From contig JAKCWW010000439.1 in the NCBI GenBank assembly GCA_026260175.1, positions 46,725 through 110,724 on the forward strand: DNA of 64,000 nt, given 5' to 3'. The stretch is from Reticulitermes lucifugus (Eukaryota > Arthropoda > Insecta > Blattodea > Rhinotermitidae). A program made the translations under genes and the position numbers. This document shows, one piece after another, positions 34,191 to 45,665 of this stretch; position 1 is the first letter of the stretch, and the number at the start of each line of letters is the position of its first letter. Under the pieces are notes generated by a model, which made no database searches, was not told the origin of the DNA, and saw nothing but the letters and a program-made list of their open reading frames with translations.

Positions 34191-35324
34191 TAAGAAAAAT
34201 TGGAGTTGTACAGTCATTCCCAAACGCGTATATGGTGTGCACAGGGACAATTTTACCTTTTGTAGTATTTGCTGAGAAAAAAAATAGCTTTAAATATTAC
34301 AAACTTCAAGAAAAGTCTGCTTCTTATTTCGCTGTTTAACAAGATCTTCCTCAGCCGTCTTCAGTTGTCAACGTTATACAACATTGGATGGGAGAGTATA
34401 TGCGAATAAAGATTTAGAGAGGATGTAGAAGAAAGAAATCGTGGAATATTTGGAAGTGTCATTTAACAACTAGACGCTACTCAGAGGGCCAACGAAAAGC
34501 CTCACGAGGCCAGCCTGTCTTCAGAGCAAAGGCGCACAAAGCCCGGATGCGAAGTCTTCAGGGCGACTAAGTTTTGCACGGTGGAGCCTAATATCTATCG
34601 GTCCTCAGCATGGAACTTGCTTTGTCACCTATCAGGCACCTATAATTTTGAGCCGCCTTCTAGATTTTCGGAAAAGTTGTGCACTCCTGCTCTAGATCGA
34701 GTTTCGAATCCAACACCTCTTGAATATGGGGATATAACACGTAAATTCACTAAACAAATATTTGGATACTTATTTTTTGCCCTACTTGTAATGTGTTTAT
34801 TCTCAAGATTACACCATGAAACAAAAACGGTTCCCACGTTAAATGTCATCTAATTATTCTAAACTTTGCTAGGTTAACAGTGCAAAAAGGGAAACTTCGT
34901 TAACACTTGAGAAAATTTCACAGCGTTAGGTATATAAGAAGTTGAGGGAAGTTGTTAAGGGTTGGGGAAAACAAGTTTTTTTTTGTTTGGTTTTATTGTG
35001 ATCTATTTTGTTGGCGTGCTCATTCAGGCAGGGATAAAAACAGAACACAATGCAGATGACGACGACACGATCTAAGCCCCTTTCAACTTCCTCTTCTCGT
35101 ATCATTACGAGGCTTCCCATCATTCACTCAAAGGTAAGGTAATTTCACAGAACATTTTCAAAACCAAATTCGTGCTTCAGAAAATATTAATTTATCACGA
35201 CTCTATATCAGACGCTAGTCTCATGGCGGCCAGTACCGCCTCTTGTATAATATGAGATTTCATTTAATAGGTGGTGTAGGTGGACATAAACGAAAATGAG
35301 CATTTCCTTTTCGACAGCATCATC
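34191..35324. other. Unassigned DNA
   Basis: Nothing recognised. Confidence 0.4.
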
Positions 35325-35625
35325 ATCATCACGTAGTCTGTCTTGCGACAGGTCAATGCTTCTTCCAAAGCGAATTCTCTACACAGTGCTATCTAGTACT
35401 TCGTCTTTCAATTTCCATTATCTTGAATTTTCCTTACGGTCATCAATTAATTAATTACGCCTTCTTCCTCTTCTCTTCCTTTCTATCTTTCCTACAATAA
35501 TGTGTGTTAGAAGGCAGTTCGTACGCAATGTAACAAATTCATTTGGCCTTCCTGCGTTTTGTCTCATGTAGATAGATATTTCTTTTCTCCTTCACTCTAT
35601 GTAATACTTCTACCTTTTCGATATA
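35325..35625 (-). pseudogene. Diverged second copy of the 23.3-kb non-LTR fragment
   Basis: AGTCTGTCTTGCGACAGGTC, CTTCCAAAGCGAATTCTCTA, GTGCTATCTAGTACTTCGTC, CAATTTCCATTATCTTG and GTTAGAAGGCAGTTCGTACG align in order with 23317-23620. Many indels destroy the frame, so it is older than the other copy. It holds the same C-terminal block. Confidence 0.75.
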
Positions 35626-38603
35626 TCGATCCTAATTTTTAAAAGACGATTAAATCAGCAAGGAGTCAGTTGCCAGCTAATTAACAAACTACGTAGCTAA
35701 CGCATTCCTTGCACTTGTTTCCATGATTTACCTGCTCCAGCAGAATTCGAATTTGTAACAATCAATATCATACCTGCCATTTAACGTATCCACAGCCAGG
35801 TCAACACGCTTTACATTATCACGTCGTACTTCTCTACGCTGCAACGTTTCAACGTAATGTTATGGTAATTCCGTCAATGTCTAATCTCACATCAAATTCT
35901 TTCCCGCAAACTTACTTGAAGTAAAATGCTAAAATATTTGTTACTTCAAGAACACGTCGTTTATATCCCGCATGTCTCATCCAGCGTGCTTTAACTGTAA
36001 GGGAGCCACAAAATATATTGATGATTGCAAAGTGTTAGGCTATATTTCCTGAACCATGATACATAATTGAGTGAAATAAACGGTAAAATGACAACATTAA
36101 ATTAAAATTGCTTTAACAAAGTTCCATCTCTTAATCTGTTGTTCTGCGGCACAAACATCGATGACAATGTTTCAGCCCAAACACTTTCTACCATTTCTGA
36201 TGATGTGGTTGCAGTAGCTGTCATAATTCCATATTGCAATGTTTAAGCTCTGTCTTCATAACTAAAGACTTTAAATGTGCACTCACTACCTGCTCCAAAA
36301 AAAAAACAAGATAAGTTAAATCTAGGAACCTACAAGTTAATTAAACAGAACCACTTCTACCCAACTGATAAAGTGGAAAATTTGCTAAAAAAAAAGGGCG
36401 GTGGTGCTTCCAGTTGGAAATATTCAAAGAAAATTCTCGGCACGTCAGGGTAAATTGTCCCTGCCATGGTAGCTCCAAGGAACAAAGAAACAAAGAAAGA
36501 AAGTCACTGGGATCAAGAACAAAATTTCATCTTTGTATCTGCCGCATTACTTCGATGCATGTACGAAACGCAGATAAGGCAAATTGTAAGCGTGTGCTGT
36601 CACTTTTGTTTCTGCTCCATTCAGTTACGTGTCAGACTTATAAAAATACATAAAACTAAAACAGCCATCACGATTTGTTGAAAACCTAAAGAGCTTTCAA
36701 TACCAAACACAAAACTACTGCAGTCTATTTTAATTACTAAGCAGATTCTCGTGTCCTCCTTTTAAAACATGCAAACAAAACTAAAATAACAGAGATTATA
36801 ATTCCACCTACTGTTTCCTGTGGGTGCGAGAAGCGTCCTTTACCTCAAAGCAAGGACATAGGTGATGCCTGAGGACATGTTACTGAGAATAGGATTTGGG
36901 ACTATGGGAAAGGAGATAGGAATCAGAAGAAAACTACGTAAAGAGCAGCTGCATGTCGTGTATTGTCGGCCCCGTATTGTTAAAATAATTAAATCAGTCA
37001 AACAAAACACTACGGAATGTGCAGCAAGTATGGAATACATAATTAACGTATATCAGATAGACATGATAGAAGTGCATTGAATTCAGCTAACTCAGAACAG
37101 TGTCCAGCAGTGGGCTCTGTATGCACACAGTAATGAGGCTGCAGCCTGCACATGAACAGAAACATTTGTGTGCGGATGACCCACTGACTCCACTTCATGG
37201 AGCACCCTGCACCAAGGACTACAGTTGACTGAAGGAAACTTCTGTGACGCTGCTACAAAATCTGCAAAGCAACGAACCTCGGATTTAATCAGTCGAACCA
37301 CTCGACTTGGGGATCAAGTGAAGTACTTTGACATTGTACAGAAAGATATTATTTGTGGATGTGCTTTGTCATCACAAAAACCTACCACAAGCCATAATGT
37401 AAGCCGCTTACATAATGCAGCCTAATGGTTTCGCAGCAACAGGACACAAGGAAACTAAAATAAGAAGTAAGCATAGCTGACCATTTTGTCCTCTTGTGCA
37501 GAGCAGCTACAAATATAAAAAAACTACAAGTTTAATACTTTGACACTGGGTGTCCCATAAGACAAAAGTTTCATTTCGAATAGTTCCAGATACAGAAATA
37601 AAAAGAATAGACATTAAAAGAACAGCTAGAATAAAAAAGTATTTCAAATTATTAGATCCTCCGTCATTTGTCATTTACGCAGTATCGTTTAACGTATTGA
37701 CATGACTAAATAAGGGACTATTGTTCTCATATTTTATTCAGCAAGAGGAAGAGATAAACTCTTGGTCGGAGTAATATCCCTATTAAATATGCAACGGTTT
37801 TATGGTTGTTGACGACAAACAGCCAACAAAAATTACGAACTTATGAAATTATTCAGTTTTCAGTAGAATCTTTCTCGTTGTTACTACATTCAGACAGGCT
37901 TTGGGTACATTAAGGCACTGCCCAAAAGATATCAGGGATGAGACGGCCGAATCTGAAATCTATCAGTAACTCTACCTAGTGCTACGGTTAGCAACAGTAT
38001 ATTATCGTTGTATTACAGATAATTTGTAATCATGTGCCTATTTTATAGAAAATAAATTAAATGAAATAAATCGTAGGAAGCTACAAATAACGTGTTTCCA
38101 GTTTAAATGAGAGAAGTATAATATAGAAGTTCAAGGATTTCAGTGTACAGAAGTATGTTAATGTGGTTTGAGTGTGCGTGGGATTAAAAAAGCTGTACTC
38201 TGCTGAATACAACCAAAATCAGATTAGCGATAGTGACGTATAAAATAAATTTGTAATGCTTCTCCTGGAAACTTCTTCTAATCGAAATCATTGTTTCCTC
38301 TTGGGATCCTGAAGCCCATAGGCACTCGTAGGAGTGGAGCTAAACTGAACAGTATTTAGAGAGTACTGTGAATTAGGAAAACAGAAAACAATTTACATGA
38401 ATCGAGACATTACACAATACGTCTACATAACCCTACTTTTCATGCATCCTTCGCATACAATACATCCAACAAGGCACGCTCGTCTTTCTCGCTCCCTTGC
38501 TCGGTTTCTTGTTGGACGTTTTTCAGCTCCGAAACTACTGGACAATTTACGACAAATTTGGTACTTTGAGGACAACTCAATTTTGGTACGTGTTGCGACT
38601 TAG
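35626..38603. other. Unassigned DNA
   Basis: About 3 kb with no recognised element. Frames of 60-80 codons at 36414-37080 have no signature. Short poly(A) runs occur near 36298 and 36388. Confidence 0.45.
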
Positions 38604-38646
38604 TAACTAGGTATTGTGTCGCAAATTGCGACACAATACCTAGTTA
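38604..38646. repeat. 43-bp perfect palindrome (21-bp arms)
   Basis: TAACTAGGTATTGTGTCGCA A and its exact reverse complement flank a single A at 38625. It lies 33 bp upstream of helix I of the hammerhead at 38680. The homologous upstream sequence of the 52373 copy does not hold the palindrome, so it is specific to this site or was lost there. Confidence 0.9.
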
Positions 38647-38679
38647 AGCGTGCTGGCCTTATACTACTTTGCTCAGAAT

Positions 38680-38723
38680 AACTCCCTGATGATGGCACCT
38701 CGGTGCCGAAACAGGTAGGAGTT
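38680..38723 (+). ncRNA. Type I hammerhead ribozyme candidate
   Basis: All parts are in order: helix I 5' strand AACTCC (38680-38685); core CTGATGA (38686-38692); an extra T (38693); helix II GGCACC/GGTGCC with a TC loop (38694-38707); GAAA (38708-38711); helix III of one pair C-AG-G (38712-38715); cleavage triplet GTA with H17 at 38717; helix I 3' strand GGAGTT (38718-38723). Helix I and helix II are six perfect pairs each. Hammerheads with such short helix III are known from Penelope-like retroelements and often need a dimer to cleave. An added base between A9 and helix II is known in a viroid hammerhead. Homology with the 52373 copy continues on both sides (AGAATAACTCC upstream; TTTTATACTT and CTGAATGTATTTT downstream). 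Confidence 0.72.
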
Positions 38724-38828
38724 TTATACTTCTGAATGTATTTTATTAAGTGCAAATGTTGGTTACTGTATTAATTAGTCAAAGCTGTAGTTTCGACGAG
38801 GACTGGTTTTTAAACTTCACGCGCGTGA

Positions 38829-38906
38829 GTGTCGCGCAGAAAACACTGCGCAGGTCCCACTGCGTCATGCGACAGCGGCATCCGAACCTTGACTTCTGCG
38901 CGACAC
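38829..38906. repeat. 13-bp perfect inverted repeat in a GC-rich patch
   Basis: GTGTCGCGCAGAA (38829-38841) and TTCTGCGCGACAC (38894-38906) enclose 52 nt that also hold CACTGCGCAGG. The patch is GC-rich against an AT-rich background. Its function is unknown; it lies 105 bp after the hammerhead candidate and may be part of the same element. Confidence 0.7.
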
Positions 38907-39478
38907 GCAAAAGTCTTGTGACAACAAGCTGGAGGAGTTGGTGTTTGTTGGCGTGTTTTGTATTTTTTGTATTAGTTCTTGCTTGTGTATATACCATGAG
39001 CTATAAATAGGAATTAGATGAAGTATTAATAGACTGGATAATGTCTCTCGAAACTCTGAAAAATTCCCTGAATTTCATCTTGCTGTCCATCAAATACCTT
39101 CCTATAAAACTGGAGTACTATCCTTCATCTTTTCATTTAATGAATATGTCCGTTGCACCTTCACTCAGACAGTAAACCCGTACATCATCATCTTCCTCTT
39201 CTTCAAACATTACGGCAGCTATGATTTCCTCCATCTTCACTCTTTAACAACCACGCAAGTACTTCCTACATCCCGTCCTTAAAAATCATCAACTGTGTGT
39301 CACGCAGGCGTCATTTCACGACGTAACGCATTATGCTCACTCAAGCGTCATTGCGCGGTTCTTGAAAACAAAGGCTTAAGATTGCGGTACATCGCGTGAA
39401 CCTCACATATACGAATTCCCCCGGCTAGCGGACAACAGCAGGAGAGCCACTTGCTCGGCCTCCGTGCACATTCTGTCT

Positions 39479-39486
39479 AGCGCGCG

Positions 39487-39541
<55 letters not shown>

Positions 39542-39544
39542 GCG
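39479..39544. repeat. Compound (GC)n(AC)n(AT)n microsatellite
   Basis: An unbroken alternating purine-pyrimidine tract of about 65 nt moves from GC to AC to AT units. The GC and AC parts favour left-handed DNA, and the AT part favours cruciform extrusion or melting. Confidence 0.95.
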
Positions 39545-39576
39545 AGATCTGAGTTTCTCACAGCGGTACTGACAGA

Positions 39577-39745
39577 TTGCCGTCGTCTGGGATATGATGC
39601 CGTGTTGATTAGTATTCGGAGGATCTTTCTGTCTCCATATTCCGGGTAGTTCAAGAGGAGTGAACTTAAACTACTGCGAAATGAGGCACTAAGTCCTCCG
39701 AATAACAGTTTACACGTACTAGACGTCATAACCCAGAGAAGGGGA
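39577..39745. mobile_element. Fold-back element copy, nearly complete
   Basis: The left half reads GTCGTCTGGGATATGATGCC, GTGTTGATTAGTATTCGGAG, CTGTCTCCATATTCCGGG. The right half reads AAGTCCTCCGAATAACAG, TTACACGTACTAGACGTCAT and AACCCAGAG. Both halves contain the paired inner block (CGGAGGATC and its inverse CCTCCGAA). It abuts the compound microsatellite. The 118-codon minus-strand frame over both is an artefact. Confidence 0.7.
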
Positions 39746-41966
39746 GTCGGCAGAAGCACGTATGACGGGAATATAACACTCTTATCCCTTACGAACGTAC
39801 ACTGCTATCCAAATTTCCAAAACTCTGCCTTGTGACAGAAAGGACTCTATAGCAGAATTAACTTACGTATTAGTTGCAATGTTTGTGGACCCAGGCGAAA
39901 CAATACACTGACGTGAGTCTGAATTACAGCTCCTTGTCTCAATTTTTAACGCTTTCTCTTAAAACGTCTGCATTCCTTCAACGATACTACAAGCAACAAA
40001 GCTTCCACACAGTCGAGCGACTATAATACGGCTATTGTACTCATCTTCATAGGATAATCATCCGAACCCATACACTGTTTTCTGTACGAAGAAACATTTC
40101 TATTGTTACCTCATCATCGATTATAACTTTTAGTGCCGAAAAGTCACAAATTTTAACTAATACGAGGCAGCGGCGCATGTCTGTTTCAATGATTTTGTTA
40201 AACACAGAATAAATTGAAACCAGAAGAACTGTTGTTTCTAAGCCACATATCTCGTACGTACAAAGAGCAAAAACACAAAGCTGCAGAACATTCATCATAG
40301 CGACAAGGTGATATCACACAGATTTATTGTTTTACTTCCCTAGAATTTAAGAAGACATTTTATATCTTATAAATTTGCACTTCATACATCTCATTTCTTG
40401 CAACCAAAAATTTATGTTTCAGTTCCAGGAACTGTTCAATACAAATATTCACATGAACTTATTAAAAGTGCTTTATCACGTATTGTCTCACTGGTAGCAG
40501 GTACAGTCTACTTCAAAGTATTGCTACCAACTGCCTTAGTGGCTTGGCAATTAAGTAAATTTAGGTCCACCGCAGGCGCGTGCCAAGATAAGGCTTATTC
40601 CCGTGTCTTGAATTCGGCATTATATCATTAACCTATGAAAGCCGTAACTGTAGTGTTACATTTAATTTATTGAACATAAAAGGGAGCACGTAATAGGAGA
40701 ATTCAGAAAATTGCACAAAAAGGAGCTTCATGATTTGCACTCTTCACCAATTCGCTGTTTTAACGGAGAAGTGAAATCAAAGTAACAAAAGGGTAAAAGA
40801 CGAAAATAATAGAAAATGATTCCCGCATTACATTCCAATGGGTATTTTCCACAGGCTGTTTAGTGATAAAACGTAAAGCACCTTGCGAGAAGCAAGTGTA
40901 AGCCAGCTTACACGGAGGGCACTCAGAGTGTGGGAATTCTATACATATGGCAGGAATGGTGTACAGAGCTGTAACAAGGGTGGGCGTCAGAAGTTTAGGG
41001 AAACGTCATCTGATGAGACGAGATGCGAAGCGTTGGCAGAGGGGTGGGATGGGGTGGGAACTGTAGGCAAACTGCATAGATTTGTCAGGCGATGAATGTC
41101 TGAAACCGAAAAGTGTGTTATTACAGGGGCACGTCATATCTGGTGCTGTGGGAAGGGAGGAGCCTTAAAATTAAAATTATGTCGGGAACAGGCTGTCGGC
41201 TAAACTCATTGAGCCCAAATGGCGGCAAAGTAAATTTTGACTTGTCTGGTACATCTATAATGCAGTGACATGTCAGCCGAAATAATAAAAGTTTAAATGT
41301 CACAGTCCCCTACAATTCACACACGACGTCTCCAAAGCATATTCCTCACACTTTATAACAAAGCGTGTCCCTGTGCGTAAGCACCACGCCAAATGATACG
41401 TAGGGTAGTGGCTTGACGAAATGTGAGCGCCGTCTGTGACGTAACGGAAAAGTAAAATCCAGAGTCTGCCTGGAACAGACTTCCGGTCATACATCTAGTA
41501 TCCTGTTACCTATTGAGTCAGTTATTTCAGCTCGTCCTTTTGTGACATGTGCTTCATATCAGTATGTGTAACCCCTTCAAGAATGAAATTAATCACTCTT
41601 TTGTATAACAATTCAATTCGTGCCTCATAGAGGACACAGTGCGCTGCGCTTCCGTTAGAAAGACAAATTTGGTTAATGCTGCATAAGGGAAGATGACTGT
41701 TCATTGAAATAATCATATGAAGCAAATAAATATGCTTGTTTTACTTACAAAACAACATATCCACACACCGTGTGTACACACAACAGTACAATGCTAAAAT
41801 AAATATACTTTTTGTACAAAGTTTAGAGCTTTTAATGTCAAAACTTTCAGAGGTTAATGAGGTTGTCAGAAAGGCAGAATACACAGCGTGGAATGACTGA
41901 ATTGTAGTGAACACTGAATTGGAGACGATGTTGAAGGCAGTGGTCGACGACTAATTTAAGAGAATA
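39746..41966. other. Unassigned DNA
   Basis: Nothing recognised in about 2.2 kb. Confidence 0.4.
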
Positions 41967-42110
41967 TCACAGCAGTTTCCTGTAGGGATAGAGGAAAACG
42001 AGAAAACTCTTTCCAGGACAGTCAGCAAAGCGGCTGGGATTTGAAGGGAGTGCCTCCAGAATAAAAGTCAGAAGCGTTACCACTTGAGTACAGGAGTTTC
42101 AATCCAGATC
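41967..42110 (-). mobile_element. Worn SINE-like repeat, AAAACC family
   Basis: GAGGAAAACGAGAAAACTC, TTTCCAGGACAGTCAGC and GGGATTTGAAGGGAG follow the order of the family at 45485. The inverted B box is changed and the A-box side is unclear. Confidence 0.45.
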
Positions 42111-43388
42111 ATCGGTATAATTATTTCTTCCAAAACTGGAGACTGACAACAGAAACCAGTTTTAATCATGACGTAAATATTTTACCTCCGTAAATTATTC
42201 ACAAACAGGTCTAGCAATGTTCTGGACCCCAAAATTGAAACGGCACATTTCAGCGGTTAACAAATGTCATTTTCAGAGAATTTTATCTTTAGTTTTACCA
42301 CAGATGTACGAACGTCTCTGCACAGCACATGAACATATACGTCATAATCAACCACGGCCACGAAAACCGACCCGTGCCTTCCAACGGGATTTTATAACTC
42401 TACAGTTACCACAGAGAAGCAAACCAAGAGAAGCGTGTTTCATACAAGATTTGTACGCAGGTATATTTCATAATTGAACATGTCCAAAAACTAAGCCGTA
42501 ACTTTCACGGCATTTTATAATATTACACCCGCCAAACAAAAAAAATTCAAGCCATAAAAAATGCTCCGTGCAATATCTGTGAGAAGCCTTATAAACGAGC
42601 CGTGTGAACAACAAATGCTTCCAGAAGTAGAAGACAGATTTCGAAAGGAGTCTAAGGTTCAAGGGCTGCGTAAATAAGATACGTGTTACTGTGACGAGAA
42701 ACTGCAATAATAGCGAAGAACAAACCCGTGTCTTAAAGGTAAACAAATTTATGACAAGCGATAAATCACGTACTATGTGGAAGATGCAGAGGTAAATCCT
42801 CGAAGGAAAATTCACAATTCCGTTAATTAACGTTAAGAATATCCATACAGATACTGATATATTAACCTACAACACACTGCCTATCGTCATTAAGTAAATT
42901 CCAGTAACTATCAATTTACAATACAGAGTACAAAAATTTGTGGTCTAAAACATTCAAAACGTTTTGCCACAAACATGTGAAATAATTTTGTAATTCTATT
43001 TTAGATATTAACTGTTCGAAAAGCGTGGACATATATTTAAGTATAACAAGAGCGACTAAAATTAAGCCACAACCCAACGATATACATAGCCCCTTCGGAT
43101 ACTGTCACTTACATAACTGAATCATACTACAAAATACAATTATAGTAAACATAGCTTCCGGATATTTATGTTCACTTTAATTTCTCCCACACACTCTCTC
43201 TGTTCATTTTTTTTTCAACTGAAAATAAATGACAGTGAAAACTGGTATTTCTGGATCGATAGGAAACCAAATAAATTTGCAGGGACCCGACCTAACGCAT
43301 GCTACTTGCTAATTAAGATGTTTATTTAAACTGAGAAATAACAGAAGTGTAGGTTACCTAGCTCAATGATATTCATCTCACTGGTATC
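42111..43388. other. Unassigned DNA
   Basis: Frames at 42217-42477 and 42468-42815 have no family signature. Nothing else was recognised. Confidence 0.4.
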
Positions 43389-43454
43389 AACCAACCAACC
43401 AACCAACCAACCAAAGAGCTACCTAAGGGCGGAGACTTGCGCGGAGCGCAAGTC
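43389..43454. repeat. (CCAA)n tract and a small hairpin
   Basis: Six to seven CCAA units (43389-43414) are followed 20 bp on by GACTTGCGC-GGA-GCGCAAGTC (43434-43454), a perfect 9-bp-arm hairpin with a three-base loop. Confidence 0.85.
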
Positions 43455-44584
43455 GACGTTCCTTGGTCTGTTTAGCCATTCCTGCGTTTTAACGCATCGC
43501 TGGGCTCAATAACAGACACCTTATACTATAAACAGGGTATTGCGCTTACGCCAACGTTTTATAGCATCCCACTGGTAAGCAAATGCCTCGCCTTTTATAG
43601 AATCAGAAGGTTCATCATCATATCCACAAGATCCCGCCACTAGTCCCTGCTCTGACCCAGACGAACCCAGTCCACAGCCTCACACCCTAAAATGACACAT
43701 AACCACGCCGTGGAGGGTTCTCGGGCACACAAACGAAGACGCGTCTTCCATATTGGTGAACAGCTCGCAATATGATAAATGAATAATAGCGTACAACCGA
43801 TAAGGGACGATCCTCCAACTTGCAGTTTGGGCGGGTAGTTAACGACACTTGTTGCATGTGACAAAGAGACCACATTTAGACAAAAGATGTAAATTGGAGG
43901 ATATTTATGATTCGAGCGAATTATTATTTTGCGATAAAAATACTACCTTACGGTACTTACATACTTCGTACTGTATCATACACATCAACACTTTCTGCAA
44001 GTTGTGATGAGGCACGGTTAGCGTGCTGAGTGACATGATGCATGAACGTCGCACGGAATTTTAAGGATATTGAGGAGCTCTTTAAACTTTCGTTACGAAA
44101 AATACATAAAATAATATGTCTCTCTCCAAAAACCTTGCTCTTCTTTCTGAAAACTACTTTAGTTAGAGTTAAACATACGGTCGACAAATTTGTTCTGTTG
44201 TAGCCTGAACAGTAAAGTAGAGTCGAAAGCTTTGAACACTTGAGTTTCAATGGATTTGAAGCACAACAGTGAAACACAGCAACGTAGAGTATTGTGCTGT
44301 GATTTACTGCACTATCTTAGGCCCAATGTGGTGTAAACAGCGTACTGTATGGGCCATAACGTGAACCTGAAGGCTCCCCATCGTGTCGTGTTGACACCAT
44401 GATTACAATGTTATCTAATTGTACATAAGCAAAACAATATGTAGGATTACAAGGATACTATCACATAATATATAACTATTATACAGTGTGTTTATTAAAA
44501 ATCAACCCAAACTGTTGTGGGATACAGAAAAAAGGCAAAAATATCTAGTGACGAAAATCGCTGTCACAGGTAACTAACAAAGTC
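43455..44584. other. Unassigned DNA, part possibly an unnamed repeat
   Basis: Positions 43640-43875 are GC-richer and hold two overlapping minus-strand frames (77 and 62 codons). The region CTACCCGCCCAAACTGCAAG to CGGTTGTACGC (minus strand) looks like a dispersed repeat from memory, but it has no second copy in this window. Confidence 0.35.
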
Positions 44585-44905
44585 ACTGACTCCACGGAGT
44601 ACACTCATTGTTCAGAACTTAATAGTTCCTCGCTAGTCAAGAAATTCTGCGCATTTTATAAAACCCGACAGTCCAATGCGAGGTTCACAACAGCCTGTCA
44701 CTTGTTCCAAACCTCAGACAGATCAATTCCGTTCACGCCTTACAAAAAGATTTTAATATTATCCTCCAATCTATGCCTAGGTCTTCCAAGCAGTCTCTTT
44801 CCTCACGTTTGCCACCAAAACCCTTTATGAACCTTTCCTCTCCTCCATACTTACCCCGCCCATCTCATTCTTCTCGATTTCCTCGCTCTAACAATCTGTT
44901 GCAGA
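44585..44905 (-). pseudogene. Non-LTR retrotransposon fragment, C-terminal end
   Basis: The minus strand reads KSRRMRWAG, then a stop, then GKRLLGRPRHRLEDNIK, and further on LSEVWNK...VVNLAL and a decayed end near the stop. The RMRWAG and GRPRxRxEDNIK blocks define the C-terminal part of a common insect non-LTR polyprotein. Several stops and frame breaks make it dead. The fragment ends just after the family's terminal TCCACGGAGT block. A second fragment of the same family lies 290 bp to the right, on the same strand. Confidence 0.8.
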
Positions 44906-45194
44906 TAAACGCAACACAATTCTGATGGTTGTCTTTCTCAAGAGAGGCTGCGTCGATACGTGGCCACGCACTAGGGTGTCCGTCGCGACTACAATTGATC
45001 GGAAAGGCAGGATTTACAGATCAGCTATCTTGTCCATGTACGACTGGCGGTTTTGGAATCAGGAGAGGGAATAAGCCTGCAATGTTAGGCACTATATATA
45101 TTAGATTCACATTTAGCTTTGTAGTACACTCCCGAAATCATTAAAAAAATTTCCATGGAACCGGATCCTTAATGATAAGCTAACAGTCGCTCAG

Positions 45195-45425
45195 CTGTTA
45201 AAAAAAATTCTCTGTTTGTTGTGGAACCCACAGGACCTACGATATAGGTTCATTAAACAGTTTACAAGAGCCCGCCATTGCAACTCATCCTCAGCCAAAT
45301 GATAAGACCCTAGTTCTTTATGATCCATTTCAATATTATACTCCGACATATGCCTAAGCCTCCCAAGTGGTCTCTTCCCTTCAGGTTATAGAACCAAAGA
45401 AATATGCATTTTCCACTAGTGAAGC
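45195..45425 (-). pseudogene. Non-LTR retrotransposon fragment, same family as 44585
   Basis: On the minus strand LKGKRPLGRLRHMSEYNI corresponds to the GKRPLGRPRRRWEDNI block. It is followed by a worn version of the downstream block (GCAATGGCGGGCTCTTGT, TTAATGAACCTA). It covers the same part of the protein as the neighbouring fragment, so the two are separate insertions or a local duplication, not one interrupted copy. Confidence 0.7.
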
Positions 45426-45484
45426 TAAGCAAGTAAATATTTCTCTGGTTTGTTTTATGAACCCATCAGTACATCATATTATGT

Positions 45485-45665
45485 ACGGGATCTAGAAGGA
45501 AGCAACCGTGGCATAAACGCCGTACTACTCACGGATTATAATGGAGGGACTAAGGAAAACCTCAAAAATCTTCAGTCTGTATAGCCGATGACCGGCCGAA
45601 ATTCGAACAGGCGACCTCCCTAACACAAGACTTGGAGCATAATATAAACTGACTGATGCTATGAC
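45485..45665 (-). mobile_element. SINE-like repeat, AAAACC family
   Basis: GGAAGCAACCGTGGCATAAA, GGAGGGACTAAGGAAAACCT, ATGACCGGCCGAAATTCGAA and CAGGCGACCTCCCTAAC match 21450 and, in part, 62545. On the minus strand TGTTCGAATTTC is a B box in the expected place. Confidence 0.55.

Noticed and set aside
36185-36215. CTGATGATG as a hammerhead core
   Set aside because: No helix II or GAAAC follows within a plausible distance.
41000-41032. CTGATGAGACGAGATGCGAAG as another hammerhead core
   Set aside because: GAAA is missing (GAAG) and helix I cannot be formed with the flanks.
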